Assembly (NCBI RefSeq): GCF_016757755.1
Contig: NZ_CP068437.1
Location: 1,054,001-1,118,000 of the forward strand
Source of the DNA: Shewanella sp. KX20019
GTDB taxonomy: Bacteria; Pseudomonadota; Gammaproteobacteria; Enterobacterales; Shewanellaceae
Direction of reading: 5' to 3'
Length of the DNA stretch: 64,000 nucleotides
In this document: piece by piece, positions 17,278 to 24,145 of the stretch
Position numbering within the stretch: position 1 is the stretch's first letter
Layout of the letters: the number at the start of each line of letters is the position of its first letter
Notes under the pieces: model-generated
What the model was told of the DNA's origin: nothing
Seen by the model: only the letters and a program-made list of their open reading frames with translations
Databases searched by the model: none
Translations under genes and position numbers: made by a program

Positions 17278-17694
17278 TTTTTGTACTCTGAAGTCTAACT
17301 TATCCGGCCGTGATATTAACCAAAAACTAATTACAGTTACCTGAGCAACACTAAAAAATAAAGCAATTTGCATCATATGGGGCTTAAGTAACGGAAATAC
17401 TTCTGGAAAAATAGGATAAATTACAAAATATGATATAGGCAATAATGAAATAAGACTGCCAATAAAAACATAATGAATTAACTTTGTAAATTTATACTTA
17501 TTAAGAATCAGATGAGTAGGAAGCCCAGCAAAAAAAGTAACTATATATGAAATTAAAGCGGTAAATAAAAACAACCAAACTCCTTCACTTAGCTTATTTG
17601 CACCACCTGAAAAAACACTAAAAATTAGAAAAACAAAACTATTAACAAGTGGAGCTATTATAAACGCAAGTAATCTTCTTTGATTGAATTTCAT
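17272..17694 (-). CDS. Cassette A: four-helix membrane protein of unknown function
   Basis: 140 residues with four hydrophobic segments (about 10-28, 40-58, 72-92 and 103-125) and short charged ends. The gene lies on the minus strand with its TAA inside the attC site, the normal layout for an integron cassette. No family was recognised. A lower GC content than the flanking chromosome is visible and fits an imported cassette gene. The cassette start is separated from the previous cassette by an IS1111-group element, which may cut it off from any upstream promoter. Confidence 0.7.
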   Translation of the reverse strand: MKFNQRRLLAFIIAPLVNSFVFLIFSVFSGGANKLSEGVWLFLFTALISYIVTFFAGLPTHLILNKYKFTKLIHYVFIGSLISLLPISYFVIYPIFPEVFPLLKPHMMQIALFFSVAQVTVISFWLISRPDKLDFRVQKT

Positions 17695-17753
17695 ACTTGC
17701 TCAGTACTCCATAAATGAGAAAAACATAGACATAATGACTCCCCACTAAAGAT

Positions 17754-17833
17754 GCTGATCTCCAATCAATCGTGGGTTAGCTGAAAGCCAGAGCCATAAT
17801 AGTTTTGTTAAAGAAACTAAATCGGAGATCAGC
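17754..17833 (+). promoter_or_regulatory. Long-range stem that hides the transposase ribosome site
   Basis: GCTGATCTCC (17754-17763) is the exact reverse complement of GGAGATCAGC (17824-17833), which contains the Shine-Dalgarno just before the ATG. In a read-through transcript this stem would block translation, a common way to keep transposase low. Confidence 0.5.
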
Positions 17834-18988
17834 ATGAATAAACATAACATACTTTTTATTGGCCTTGATACACATAAAGAATTTGTAGAAGTTGCTTATA
17901 TTGAAGATCAAAGAGGAGCGCAAGCGGTTCATTTTGGACGAGTTTCAAGTGCGAAAGCCTCTATCACTAAGCTGGCTAGGCAGTTTCAATCTAAGTATCC
18001 AGAAGCAACCTTACACTTTGTGTATGAGGCAGGACCCTGCGGTTACTGGATCTACCGATTGCTTACCAGCCTAGGTCACTGTTGCTATGTTATAGCCCCT
18101 TCACTTATTCCCAAAAAGCCTGGTGAGAAAATTAAAACCGATAAACGTGATGCGCTTAAATTAGCAAAGCTGCTTAAGTCGGAAGATCTTACCGCGATTT
18201 ATGTTCCAGAGCCTGAAGATGAAGCTATCCGCGATTTATCTCGTGCTCGTGAGACCGCGATGAAAGATTTAAAAGACGCCAAATACCAGCTTAAAGCGCT
18301 TCAGCTAAGAAACAATATTAACTACAGAGGCACTGCTAATTGGTCGCTAAAGCACTTACGCTGGCTGACTGAACTGATATTGCCGCACCCGAGTCAACAG
18401 ATTGTCTTGCAAGAATACTTACAAACCATTTCAGAGCGGATCGCGAGGCTAAAACGGCTAGACAATGAACTTGAACATCACGTTAAAAAGTGGCGTTACT
18501 ATCCGGTCGTCAAAGCCATACAAGCATTACGTGGAGTGAGGTTATTAGTTGCAGCAGGGGTCATTGCTGAGTTAGGCGATCTAACTCGCTTTGATCATCC
18601 TAGAAAGTTAATGAGCTATGTTGGCTTAGTGCCTTCAGAGCACTCGAGTGGCGGCAAGCGGCATGTGGGTGCGATAACGAAATGCGGCAATGGTCGAGCA
18701 AGGCGGTTATTAGTCGAAGGGGCTCACTCCTATCGCTACCCCGCTAAGATCTCAACCGAGATGCAAATAAGACAAGAAGGTTTACCGAAAGATATTGTTG
18801 ATATCGCATGGCAAGCGCAGTTAAGGCTATGTCGTCGATATCAAAAACTCATGCACAAGGGCAAACATAACAACGTAGTCGTGACAGCCATTGCCAGAGA
18901 AATGATTGCTTATATTTGGGCTATTTCACGAGAAGTGGTACTGACAAAAGTTAACCCCAAACTACGGTTATCGAGAGTACCTGCATGA
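17834..18988 (+). CDS. IS110-family (IS1111 group) DEDD transposase
   Basis: 384-residue recombinase. The RuvC-like N-terminal domain shows GLDTHKEFVEVA (first Asp near residue 12), YEAGPCGYW (Glu near 66) and KTDKRDALKLAKLL (the Asp pair near 98-102). A coiled middle with many charged residues follows. The C-terminal Tnp_20 domain has ALRGVRLLVAAGVIAELGDLTRF and the serine region SEHSSGGKRHVGAITKCGNGRARRLLVE. Length is normal for the group and the frame is intact, so the element may be active. CGGAG lies before the ATG but is probably masked by a stem. It excises and inserts the element with an RNA guide, as shown for relatives. Confidence 0.92.
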   Translation: MNKHNILFIGLDTHKEFVEVAYIEDQRGAQAVHFGRVSSAKASITKLARQFQSKYPEATLHFVYEAGPCGYWIYRLLTSLGHCCYVIAPSLIPKKPGEKIKTDKRDALKLAKLLKSEDLTAIYVPEPEDEAIRDLSRARETAMKDLKDAKYQLKALQLRNNINYRGTANWSLKHLRWLTELILPHPSQQIVLQEYLQTISERIARLKRLDNELEHHVKKWRYYPVVKAIQALRGVRLLVAAGVIAELGDLTRFDHPRKLMSYVGLVPSEHSSGGKRHVGAITKCGNGRARRLLVEGAHSYRYPAKISTEMQIRQEGLPKDIVDIAWQAQLRLCRRYQKLMHKGKHNNVVVTAIAREMIAYIWAISREVVLTKVNPKLRLSRVPA

Positions 18989-19287
18989 TAAACGATTTTG
19001 AGCTAATACAGTGGGTCAAGCATCGGATGTGACACGATCACCGAGGGCGTTAGGATGGCAATGCGGTTAGCTCCGTATTGAACCACGAACATAGACTGAA
19101 GACAGGTGTCACGACGGATTATGTAAGGTAGGCGCTGCTTATTGAAAGATAAGTAATCCACGGATATCAGCATGACAACCGACGAAATTACTTGCTTCAT
19201 CGACTGTGTTAGCTCAATCCCAATTTGGATGAGAAGAAAAGATAAAGGCTTAAGTATTTAGGCCGGTATCGTCATGTTCTGCTTGAC
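18989..19287 (+). ncRNA. Candidate seekRNA/bridge RNA region of the IS1111-group element
   Basis: The ~300 bases between the transposase stop and the right inverted repeat hold no credible gene. In IS1111-type elements this 3' region makes the guide RNA that selects the target. It contains GGGCGTTA at 19045-19052, identical to the target attC core at the insertion point (GGGCGTT then A). Other paired stretches are present. The RNA itself is inferred; its ends are unknown. Confidence 0.55.
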
Positions 19288-19302
19288 GTGGGGAGTCATA
19301 CC

Positions 19303-19399
19303 AACGCCCTAATAATGGGCTAAAAATTGTTTGCTAAAATGTGTAGCGAAGCGAAACCGAGCAAACTGTTTTTAGTCCCGCTTGATTGGCTTGTTATAT
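19303..19399 (-). other. attC site of cassette B (3' end cut by the IS1111-group element)
   Basis: Minus-strand site starting ATATAAC (19399-19393) and ending TTAGGGCGTT, where the IS begins. Its first seven bases are the reverse complement of the cassette B start GTTATAT (19825-19819). The middle matches attC sites at 17183 and 20244 (GACTAAAAACAG, TTCGCTTCGC, TTTTTAGCCC). Confidence 0.82.
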
Positions 19400-19806
19400 T
19401 GCCGTGTAAACTGCTCATATTCAAGTGCCTGTAAATCCATGACATTCTCTACAATATAGCTTTTTGAACCGTAAGTGATTTCAACTTGCATAATACGCTT
19501 AGAATGTTTTTCTAATACTAAGTCTAAACGTTTCCATGGTGCTACTTCAAAGTTTCTAATTTGCGCAGGAAATGAAGTTATACGTTCACCTGACTCACTC
19601 AGGGTTACAATAATTTCTGTTAACTTTTGACCATCGTTTGATTGGTGTGGATACACCAAAACAATCCAATTATCTTGTTCTCCAGAAACAAGCCTATTTA
19701 TACCAAAGTTGCTAGCCTCCTTATTCGTTAATACTTGAGTAGACATTGATACTGAAGTAGCAAAAGCTAGAAAAGGAATCATGATTAGAACTAGCAGATA
19801 GCGCAT
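19372..19806 (-). CDS. Cassette B: secreted or anchored protein of unknown function
   Basis: 144 residues. The start MRYLLVLIMIPFLAFATSVSM is a signal peptide or membrane anchor; the rest looks like a small beta-rich domain (WIVLVYPHQSNDGQKLTEIIVTLSESG and MQVEITYGSKSYIVEN). The stop codon lies inside the attC site, so the last few residues (NKPIKRD) are encoded by the recombination site. No family was recognised. The cassette start with its complementary attC end is clear, which supports a real mobile gene. Expression depends on an upstream promoter in the array or its own. Confidence 0.68.
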   Translation of the reverse strand: MRYLLVLIMIPFLAFATSVSMSTQVLTNKEASNFGINRLVSGEQDNWIVLVYPHQSNDGQKLTEIIVTLSESGERITSFPAQIRNFEVAPWKRLDLVLEKHSKRIMQVEITYGSKSYIVENVMDLQALEYEQFTRQYNKPIKRD

Positions 19807-19818
19807 AACTCTCCGGCA

Positions 19819-19921
19819 ATATAACGCCGCGCACAGCGGCTTGCGAACTTGGCGGTTTTTGTGCTGCGCAGCTGCACAAAAAGTGACAGGTTTGACAGTC
19901 CGTTGCTGCGCCTTGTTAAAT
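19819..19921 (-). other. attC site of cassette C
   Basis: Minus-strand site from ATTTAAC (19921-19915, a good RYYYAAC) to GGCGTTATAT (19819). Its first seven bases are the reverse complement of the cassette C start GTTAAAT. The middle differs from the other sites (GGCGCAGCAACGG and GTGCAGCTGCGCAGC), as is usual when cassettes come from different sources. Confidence 0.8.
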
Positions 19922-19923
19922 GC

Positions 19924-20247
19924 CTATACGCTAATTGACCCATTTACCCAGCCTTGAATTAGTTGACCGATGCTAGATGCCACCTTTTGGTAAGCAGATT
20001 CGCTTGGATAAAATGCCCAAATATCTGGGAAATTTGCTCTATAACAAAACTCAATGCCATCTGTACCAGCATGCCCAATTACAAGATGCTGGAATTCTGG
20101 ATTAACAGTTGCCATTGATAGAGGCAGTATCAGTTGTAAGTAACTATCCTCATGAAAATACCCGCCTTCGAATTCAGAAAGATATTCGTTACAACCAAAA
20201 CTCTCTGATAGGCATTTCTTAGAAATCACTCGAATTCCTTCCGGCAT
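19924..20247 (-). CDS. Cassette C: SMI1/KNR4 (SUKH)-like protein
   Basis: 107 residues. The pattern of acidic N-terminal half, then LVIGHAGTDGIEFCYR, DIWAFYPSES and a C-terminal helix SIGQLIQGWVNGSISV, resembles SMI1/KNR4 (SUKH) proteins, many of which are immunity proteins against contact-delivered toxins. The family usually has 130 or more residues, so the N-terminus may be shortened; the ATG lies right in the upstream attC end. The stop is two bases before its own attC. Immunity function is only suggested by family. No toxin gene is seen nearby. Confidence 0.6.
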   Translation of the reverse strand: MPEGIRVISKKCLSESFGCNEYLSEFEGGYFHEDSYLQLILPLSMATVNPEFQHLVIGHAGTDGIEFCYRANFPDIWAFYPSESAYQKVASSIGQLIQGWVNGSISV

Positions 20248-20341
20248 TTAACGCCCAAATAACGGGCTAAAAATAGTGGGCTAAAATGGAGCGAAGCGAA
20301 AAGCGCGCTGTTTTTAGTCCTTGTTGATTTGCTTGTTATGT
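20244..20341 (-). other. attC site of cassette D
   Basis: Minus-strand site from ACATAAC (20341-20335) to GGGCGTTAAAT (ending at 20246). The start is the reverse complement of the cassette D start GTTATGT (20962-20956). The middle is almost the same as in attC of cassette A. Confidence 0.83.
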
Positions 20342-20941
20342 ACCGATTTCGCACAACACTTTGATTACATTAACATGTTCGTTACCAACAAGACCAACAT
20401 CTTGGTGAAACCTAATTCCTGAGCGTTTAACTTCTGCAGCATCCAATGCTGATTTTGAATGCTTAGGGTCATTATTTATTAGCGCAATTGATGCGTGCCA
20501 TTTGAATTTGTCTAACGAAAACATTAGACGGCTCTTATATTTATTAAGCACCGAAAGTACATTGGAATACTCACTCTCTATTGCTTGAGTCGCAACAATA
20601 TATGGGTAATCGACATAAACTGTTGTCTGGTGATTTGGAAATTCATCTTCTCGTTTAAGTACAGCTCGATAAGCTTTCATTGAGTTATCTATTTCACCGA
20701 TAGCCATAAAAGCTCGAGCTTGCGCAGAGTAAGCGCGAACATCTTCATATTTATCTGTTCGTGTTTCAAAATATTTATTTATTAAGCGTAAGGATATTAA
20801 AGGGTATGAATTTGCTAAATATGAAGATTGAATAACAAGATATTGATCTCGTTGAGTACGAGCACGTTTTAACTTCGCGTAAAACAGCGTTTCTATTTCA
20901 TCATTCCATTCATTATTTCTATACCAATCATCAGATGACAT
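20336..20941 (-). CDS. Cassette D: helical-repeat protein of unknown function
   Basis: 201 residues, all helical by appearance, with TPR-like stretches (SAQARAFMAIGEIDNSMKAY, ALINNDPKHSKSALDAAEV). I chose ATG 20941 because AAGGAAAGCT stands right before it; a longer version from 20959 would start inside the attC. The stop codon TAA is part of the attC end. Similar proteins occur in integron cassettes of Vibrio and Shewanella as far as I recall, without known function. Base composition is AT-rich relative to core genes here, in line with transfer. Confidence 0.7.
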   Translation of the reverse strand: MSSDDWYRNNEWNDEIETLFYAKLKRARTQRDQYLVIQSSYLANSYPLISLRLINKYFETRTDKYEDVRAYSAQARAFMAIGEIDNSMKAYRAVLKREDEFPNHQTTVYVDYPYIVATQAIESEYSNVLSVLNKYKSRLMFSLDKFKWHASIALINNDPKHSKSALDAAEVKRSGIRFHQDVGLVGNEHVNVIKVLCEIGT

Positions 20942-21067
20942 AGCTTTCCTTAGGTACATAACGCCCTTGTTAACAGGCTAAAAATAGTTGGTTAAAATAA
21001 GCGACGCAGGAGCAAAAACCAACTGTTTTTTGTGATCTTCACCCGATAAAATAGACACCGTCCATTT

Positions 21068-21955
21068 TCAAAATAATCTCTGCTCAAATTCAACAGGTGT
21101 TTTATATCCTAAGCTCGAATGTAGGCGCTGTCTATTGTAGAAATAGTTTAAATAACCTTTGAGCTTAGAATGTAATTTAGTGCTCGTTGCAAATGTGTTC
21201 CCTCTGATCACATCCGCTTTCAATGAATGAAAAAAAGACTCAACCTCAGCATTGTCTGTACAACAACCAGGCCTGTTCATGCTGGCTATAATGTTGTGAC
21301 ACGCTAAATACTGCTGAACCACATGAGCTCTGTACTCTGCCCCTCTATCGGTGTGAAAAAGGACAGTCTCACTGGGTTTACGCTTTTTTATTGCGAGTTT
21401 CAAGGCCTTTAAAGTCAACTCAGTTGTTTTGTTCTCCCCAAATGCCCAGCCTATTACTCGGCGGGAAAACAAGTCGATGACAACAGCTAAATAATGCCAC
21501 CGAGCCCCTACTTTTAAGTACGTAATATCTCCAGACCATTGCTGGTTCATATCTGTTGCTTTGGCCATATCTTTACGCCTATTTTCAATGGCTTTGTAGA
21601 AGAACTTTACTTTCGCTGGTTTACTGTAAGTCTTTAATGCTCGAGCCCTTAGGCCATTCTCTCGCATCAATCTAGCGACTCGCTTTTCACTGGTAATAAC
21701 GCCTTCTTTTATAAGAGCATGAAATACACGGGGGCTACCATACGTTTGGTGATTGGCATTAAATACTTGCTCAATCTTTATCAGCAAATTAGCATCAGAA
21801 ACTGCTCGTGAAGATATAGGGCGATGACACCAAGCATAATAACCACTACGTGAGACTTTTAGCCATGAACATAGGTATTTGACGCCTAGTGTTTTTCCGA
21901 ACTTTTGGATGAATCCAAATCGTTCTGATGTACTTCCGCCAGATACCGTTGCCAC
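21068..21955 (-). CDS. IS3-family transposase OrfB (integrase core)
   Basis: 295-residue DDE transposase domain. It has an HTH_21 stretch (NHQTYGSPRVFHALIKEG), then the DDE residues: Asp in WSGDITYLK, Asp in FHTDRGAEY and Glu in TDNAEVESFFHSLK. The C-terminal FYNRQRLHSSLGYKTPVEFEQ is a family signature. In IS3 elements OrfB is made mainly as a fusion with OrfA by -1 frameshifting. Here AAAAAAG (minus strand, 21961-21955) lies in the overlap. The frame is intact, so the element could be active. The nearest named group (IS3 or IS150-like) was not determined. Confidence 0.9.
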   Translation of the reverse strand: MATVSGGSTSERFGFIQKFGKTLGVKYLCSWLKVSRSGYYAWCHRPISSRAVSDANLLIKIEQVFNANHQTYGSPRVFHALIKEGVITSEKRVARLMRENGLRARALKTYSKPAKVKFFYKAIENRRKDMAKATDMNQQWSGDITYLKVGARWHYLAVVIDLFSRRVIGWAFGENKTTELTLKALKLAIKKRKPSETVLFHTDRGAEYRAHVVQQYLACHNIIASMNRPGCCTDNAEVESFFHSLKADVIRGNTFATSTKLHSKLKGYLNYFYNRQRLHSSLGYKTPVEFEQRLF

Positions 21956-22260
21956 TTTTTTAGCAATTCATTTTCCTGCTTAAGTCGCTCGTTTTCTTTC
22001 TTTAACTTCTGGAGAGTGTTCAGCTCACTTTTAGTAGGTAGCTTGCTCATAATTTCGTTGTTACTTTGATAGCGAGAGGCTTTAGAAAACTTACCTTCTT
22101 TATACTCTTTACGCCAACGACTCAGCATTAACGGGTGAATATCAAGAGCCAGAGCAACATCCTTAGACATGACATCGTCTCTTAAGCTTAGCTGGACTGC
22201 TTTGATTTTGAATTTTACAGGGTAAAACCAAGTCTTTCTTGGTTGGGTATATCTAGGCAT
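21886..22260 (-). CDS. IS3-family transposase OrfA (HTH and leucine zipper)
   Basis: 124 residues. The helix-turn-helix of the Tnp_1 type is seen in FKIKAVQLSL...DVALALDIHPLMLSRWRKEYKEG. A heptad coiled coil (LQKLKKENERLKQENELLKKW) near residues 83-103 mediates assembly with OrfB. The start is supported by the strong ribosome site GAGGAGG. It overlaps OrfB by 70 bases in a different frame with an A6G slippery run. OrfA alone usually dampens transposition; the OrfAB fusion is the active enzyme in studied members. Confidence 0.9.
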   Translation of the reverse strand: MPRYTQPRKTWFYPVKFKIKAVQLSLRDDVMSKDVALALDIHPLMLSRWRKEYKEGKFSKASRYQSNNEIMSKLPTKSELNTLQKLKKENERLKQENELLKKWQRYLAEVHQNDLDSSKSSEKH

Positions 22261-22339
22261 TTTAGCCTCCTCAAAGTGATGAAGAGGTGTCTACTAAACT
22301 GGGGGAAGAGCATTGTCCTAGTTGAACAGCTTGTTATAC

Positions 22340-22653
22340 GGTAAGGGGAACTACCCTTACCAAGTACTCGGCTTTCAACAGACTGATTATGCACAGAAAA
22401 GCATAGTAAAAGCAAAAAACTCACCCAACACTACCAAAGGCACTTTAACTCTAAAGCGTTTACCTGCAAGCAAAAGCACTTACGTTAAACGCTTTAGAGT
22501 TTAAGTGCTAATAATAAGCGTAGAACACGTCAAGTTTTTGGTTAGATTTTATGGTGTTTACCACGTGCTTTCTTATGCTGTAGAAAGACGGACTTTTGCC
22601 GCCTTTAAATCAAATACTACCTCAAAGAGCGCTTTACGTTACTTACCGTATAA
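22340..22653 (-). ncRNA. Cassette E: cassette without a clear protein, with a long hairpin
   Basis: The cassette runs from GTTATACGG at 22654 (minus strand) to its split attC. No convincing minus-strand protein is present; a GTG frame from 22424 runs into the attC. It has a ~22-bp inverted repeat with one mismatch (22441-22462 with 22486-22507, 23-base loop) and a hairpin GGTAAGGG-GAACTA-CCCTTACC (22340-22361). It may make a structured RNA or supply a promoter; this is inference. Confidence 0.4.
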
Positions 22654-22672
22654 CATTTGTATATACGGCTTG
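22643..22672 (-). other. attI-like end of the cassette array
   Basis: Minus strand: GCCGTATATACAAATGTTATACGG. It has a cassette junction core (GTTATACGG) but lacks the GGGC before GTT and the folded arms seen in every attC here, so it looks like an attI primary site or a degraded one. No integrase gene lies beyond it. The call rests on the junction logic only. Confidence 0.45.
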
Positions 22673-23464
22673 CGCGTTTTGCCAAGCCATGTTGAGAAAG
22701 CGTGCACAGTAAAAAGTCTGAAAAGTTCATTAATAACAGATTATTAAACATTTACGCTTAAGATTGTATCCAATACACCTAGGGAGAAAAGTGAGTCGCA
22801 CACTTTGCTTTCCGGTTATCTGAACTTTTCATGAACGCACACTTACATCTTACTGAATTTACGCCTCTTTTTCTTTTCACTCAATAGCAAACCGTGAACT
22901 GATTTGGCAAAATTTGGAGATTAACCGCACAAAACCGATACTACTGTATAAAAGTACAAGCATTGGTTAACTAAAAGGTTTTCGCTAGACGGAACCCATA
23001 CCTTTCCGACTGATGAGAAAAAGTATTACAAAGAGGCCAGTGTTGCATAGGACAAATTACTGGAGATAACACGTAATGGGGCATTTCCGGGTTAAGCATC
23101 AAACCGCAAGGGGATAAATTGAAACACCTGTTACCTTGTGTAGATTCGGCTGAAGCCGTCGAAAACATGGATGTTTTCGTTGAGCTTACACGGACGTACT
23201 TGAAGCGTGCTTCAGCGGTGTCTGCACAGACCTCGCTGGAGGCGATTAATAGCCATGAGACCACAAGTTCAAATAGGTTGCTTGGCAACACCAATCAAAA
23301 ATGTAATCAGTCTTCATTCGAAGGCCAACTAACTTTGGGGCATAAGTGCTTTAGCTGCTGCCCAAAGCGGTTCCAATTGCTTGCTGCTGGACAGGATGTC
23401 CGAATGTTCTGATCATATATCAACCTAGAACCTCTAATACTCAATCCTAGAGCCCGGAACCTAA
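22673..23464. other. Gene-poor region between array end and ppiC repeats
   Basis: About 790 bases with open frames on both strands (for example 22971-23294 minus and 23119-23412 plus) that overlap each other and show no recognisable protein. It holds a perfect hairpin CGAAAACAT-GG-ATGTTTTCG (23160-23179) and several shorter inverted repeats. This is where an integron integrase would be expected, but no tyrosine-recombinase motif was found in the frames listed. Confidence 0.45.
22942..22961. promoter_or_regulatory. LexA-like box near the integrase-less array end
   Basis: TACTGTATAAAAGTACAAGC matches 14 of 20 bases of the E. coli SOS-box consensus; the left CTGT is intact but the right side has CAA instead of CAG. 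Integron integrase promoters often carry LexA boxes, so it may be a remnant of the lost intI promoter. Confidence 0.3.
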
Positions 23465-23888
23465 GTCCGATACAAAACTTTAGTAACGTAATAATTGCCA
23501 GCAACTTGGTTGGCTGATCTATGTCCGATACAAAACCTTAGTAACGTAATAATTGCCAGCAACTTGGTTGGCTGATCTAAGTCCGATACAAAACTTTAGT
23601 AACGTAATCATTGCCAGCAACTTGGTTGGCTGTTCTAAGTCCGATACAAAACCTTAGTAACGTAATAATTGCCAGCAACTTGGTTGGCTGTTCTAAGTCC
23701 GATACAAAACCTTAGTAACGTAATAATTGCCAGCAACTTGGTTGGCTGATCTATGTCCGATACAAAATCTTAGTAACGTAATCATTGCCAGCAACTTGGT
23801 TGGCTGATCTAAGTCCGATACAAAACTTTAGTAACGTAATAATTGCCAGCAACTTGGTTGGCTGATCTAAGTCCGATACAAAATCTTA
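23465..23888. repeat. 58-bp tandem repeats (7 full units plus 18 bases)
   Basis: Units start at 23465, 23523, 23581, 23639, 23697, 23755 and 23813, with a partial unit at 23871. Each begins GTCCGATACAAAA and contains GTAACGTAATAATTGCCAGC and ACTTGGTTGGCTGATCTA; differences are few (ACTTTA/ACCTTA/ATCTTA, ATAA/ATCA, GAT/GTT). The partial unit is the coding end of ppiC, so every unit carries a copy of the last codons and stop of that gene. Confidence 0.95.
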
Positions 23889-24145
23889 ATCACATGCCAA
23901 CCGAATTTAGTTTTCACTAAATGTGGGGTGATCAATTCGCCGCTAAAGCAGACTTTATCGAACTGTGGCACCATCTGACCTCTTTTAAACTCGCCTAAAC
24001 TACCGCCTTTTTTACCTGACGGACAGCTAGAATGCTTCTTGGCCAGCACGTCGAATTTAACGCCTTTGTTCAATTGCTTGATAATATCTTCAGCAAGCTC
24101 TTTATGCTTAACCAAAATGTGCAGTGCAGCTGCAGTTTTTGCCAT
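23867..24145 (-). CDS. ppiC: Peptidyl-prolyl cis-trans isomerase C (parvulin)
   Basis: 92-residue single-domain parvulin, the normal length for PpiC, without signal peptide, so cytoplasmic. It starts AKTAAALHILVKHKELAEDIIKQLNKG and has the family signature FDVLAKKHSSCPSGKKGGSLGEFKRGQMVPQFD, then the C-terminal FGWHVIKILYRT. It speeds proline isomerisation in folding proteins. Unusual: its last six codons and stop belong to the first of a series of 58-bp tandem repeats downstream. The array may change the length of the 3' untranslated RNA but not the protein. Confidence 0.92.
   Translation of the reverse strand: MAKTAAALHILVKHKELAEDIIKQLNKGVKFDVLAKKHSSCPSGKKGGSLGEFKRGQMVPQFDKVCFSGELITPHLVKTKFGWHVIKILYRT

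Larger units (their letters stand above)
17734..19302 (+). mobile_element. IS1111-group (IS110 family) element inserted in an attC core
   Basis: 1569-bp element with 12-bp inverted repeats ATGACTCCCCAC (17735-17746) and GTGGGGAGTCAT (19288-19299) close to its ends. It carries one DEDD transposase and a ~300-base non-coding 3' end. Joining the flanks (ACAT + AACGCCC) rebuilds ACATAACGCCC, the same junction as at 20956-20966. Insertion is therefore precise, without target duplication, between GTT and A of the attC core. This is the habit of the described IS1111-attC group. The ends are placed by this junction logic, so their position may shift by a base or two. Confidence 0.85.
21033..22312 (-). 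mobile_element. IS3-family insertion sequence inside an attC site
   Basis: 1280 bp. Terminal inverted repeats TGATCTTCACCC...TAGACACC (left, 21033-21059) and TGCTCTTCCCCC...TAGACACC (right, read on the minus strand from 22312) match at most of 27 positions. The flanks carry TTG on both sides (21030-21032 and 22313-22315), a 3-bp target duplication typical of the family. It contains orfA and orfB in the minus direction with a frameshift site. Confidence 0.88.
20956..22339 (-). other. attC site of cassette E, split by an IS3 element
   Basis: The two parts are 20956-21032 and 22313-22339. Without the IS and one copy of TTG, the sequence runs AACTG-TTTTTTGTCCTAGT-TGAACAGCTTGTTATACGG, the same plan as the other sites. 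Its first nine bases on the minus strand (CCGTATAAC) are the reverse complement of the cassette E start GTTATACGG (22654-22646). It ends GGGCGTTATGT. Confidence 0.8.

Noticed and set aside
19003..19200. Minus-strand frame in the right end of the IS1111-group element
   Set aside because: Related elements have only one gene; this region is more likely the guide RNA.
22215..22424. 69-residue minus-strand frame crossing the IS3 end
   Set aside because: GTG start and runs through the attC remnant into the IS; it cannot be a real cassette gene as it stands.
22971..23294. Minus-strand frame of 107 residues
   Set aside because: Overlaps another open frame (23119-23412, plus), starts without a good ribosome site, lacks a recognisable pattern, and lies in a repeat-rich gene-poor stretch.
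23465..23888. Regularly spaced repeats that could suggest a CRISPR array
   Set aside because: The whole 58-bp unit is conserved; there are no variable spacers and no cas genes. It is a plain tandem repeat.
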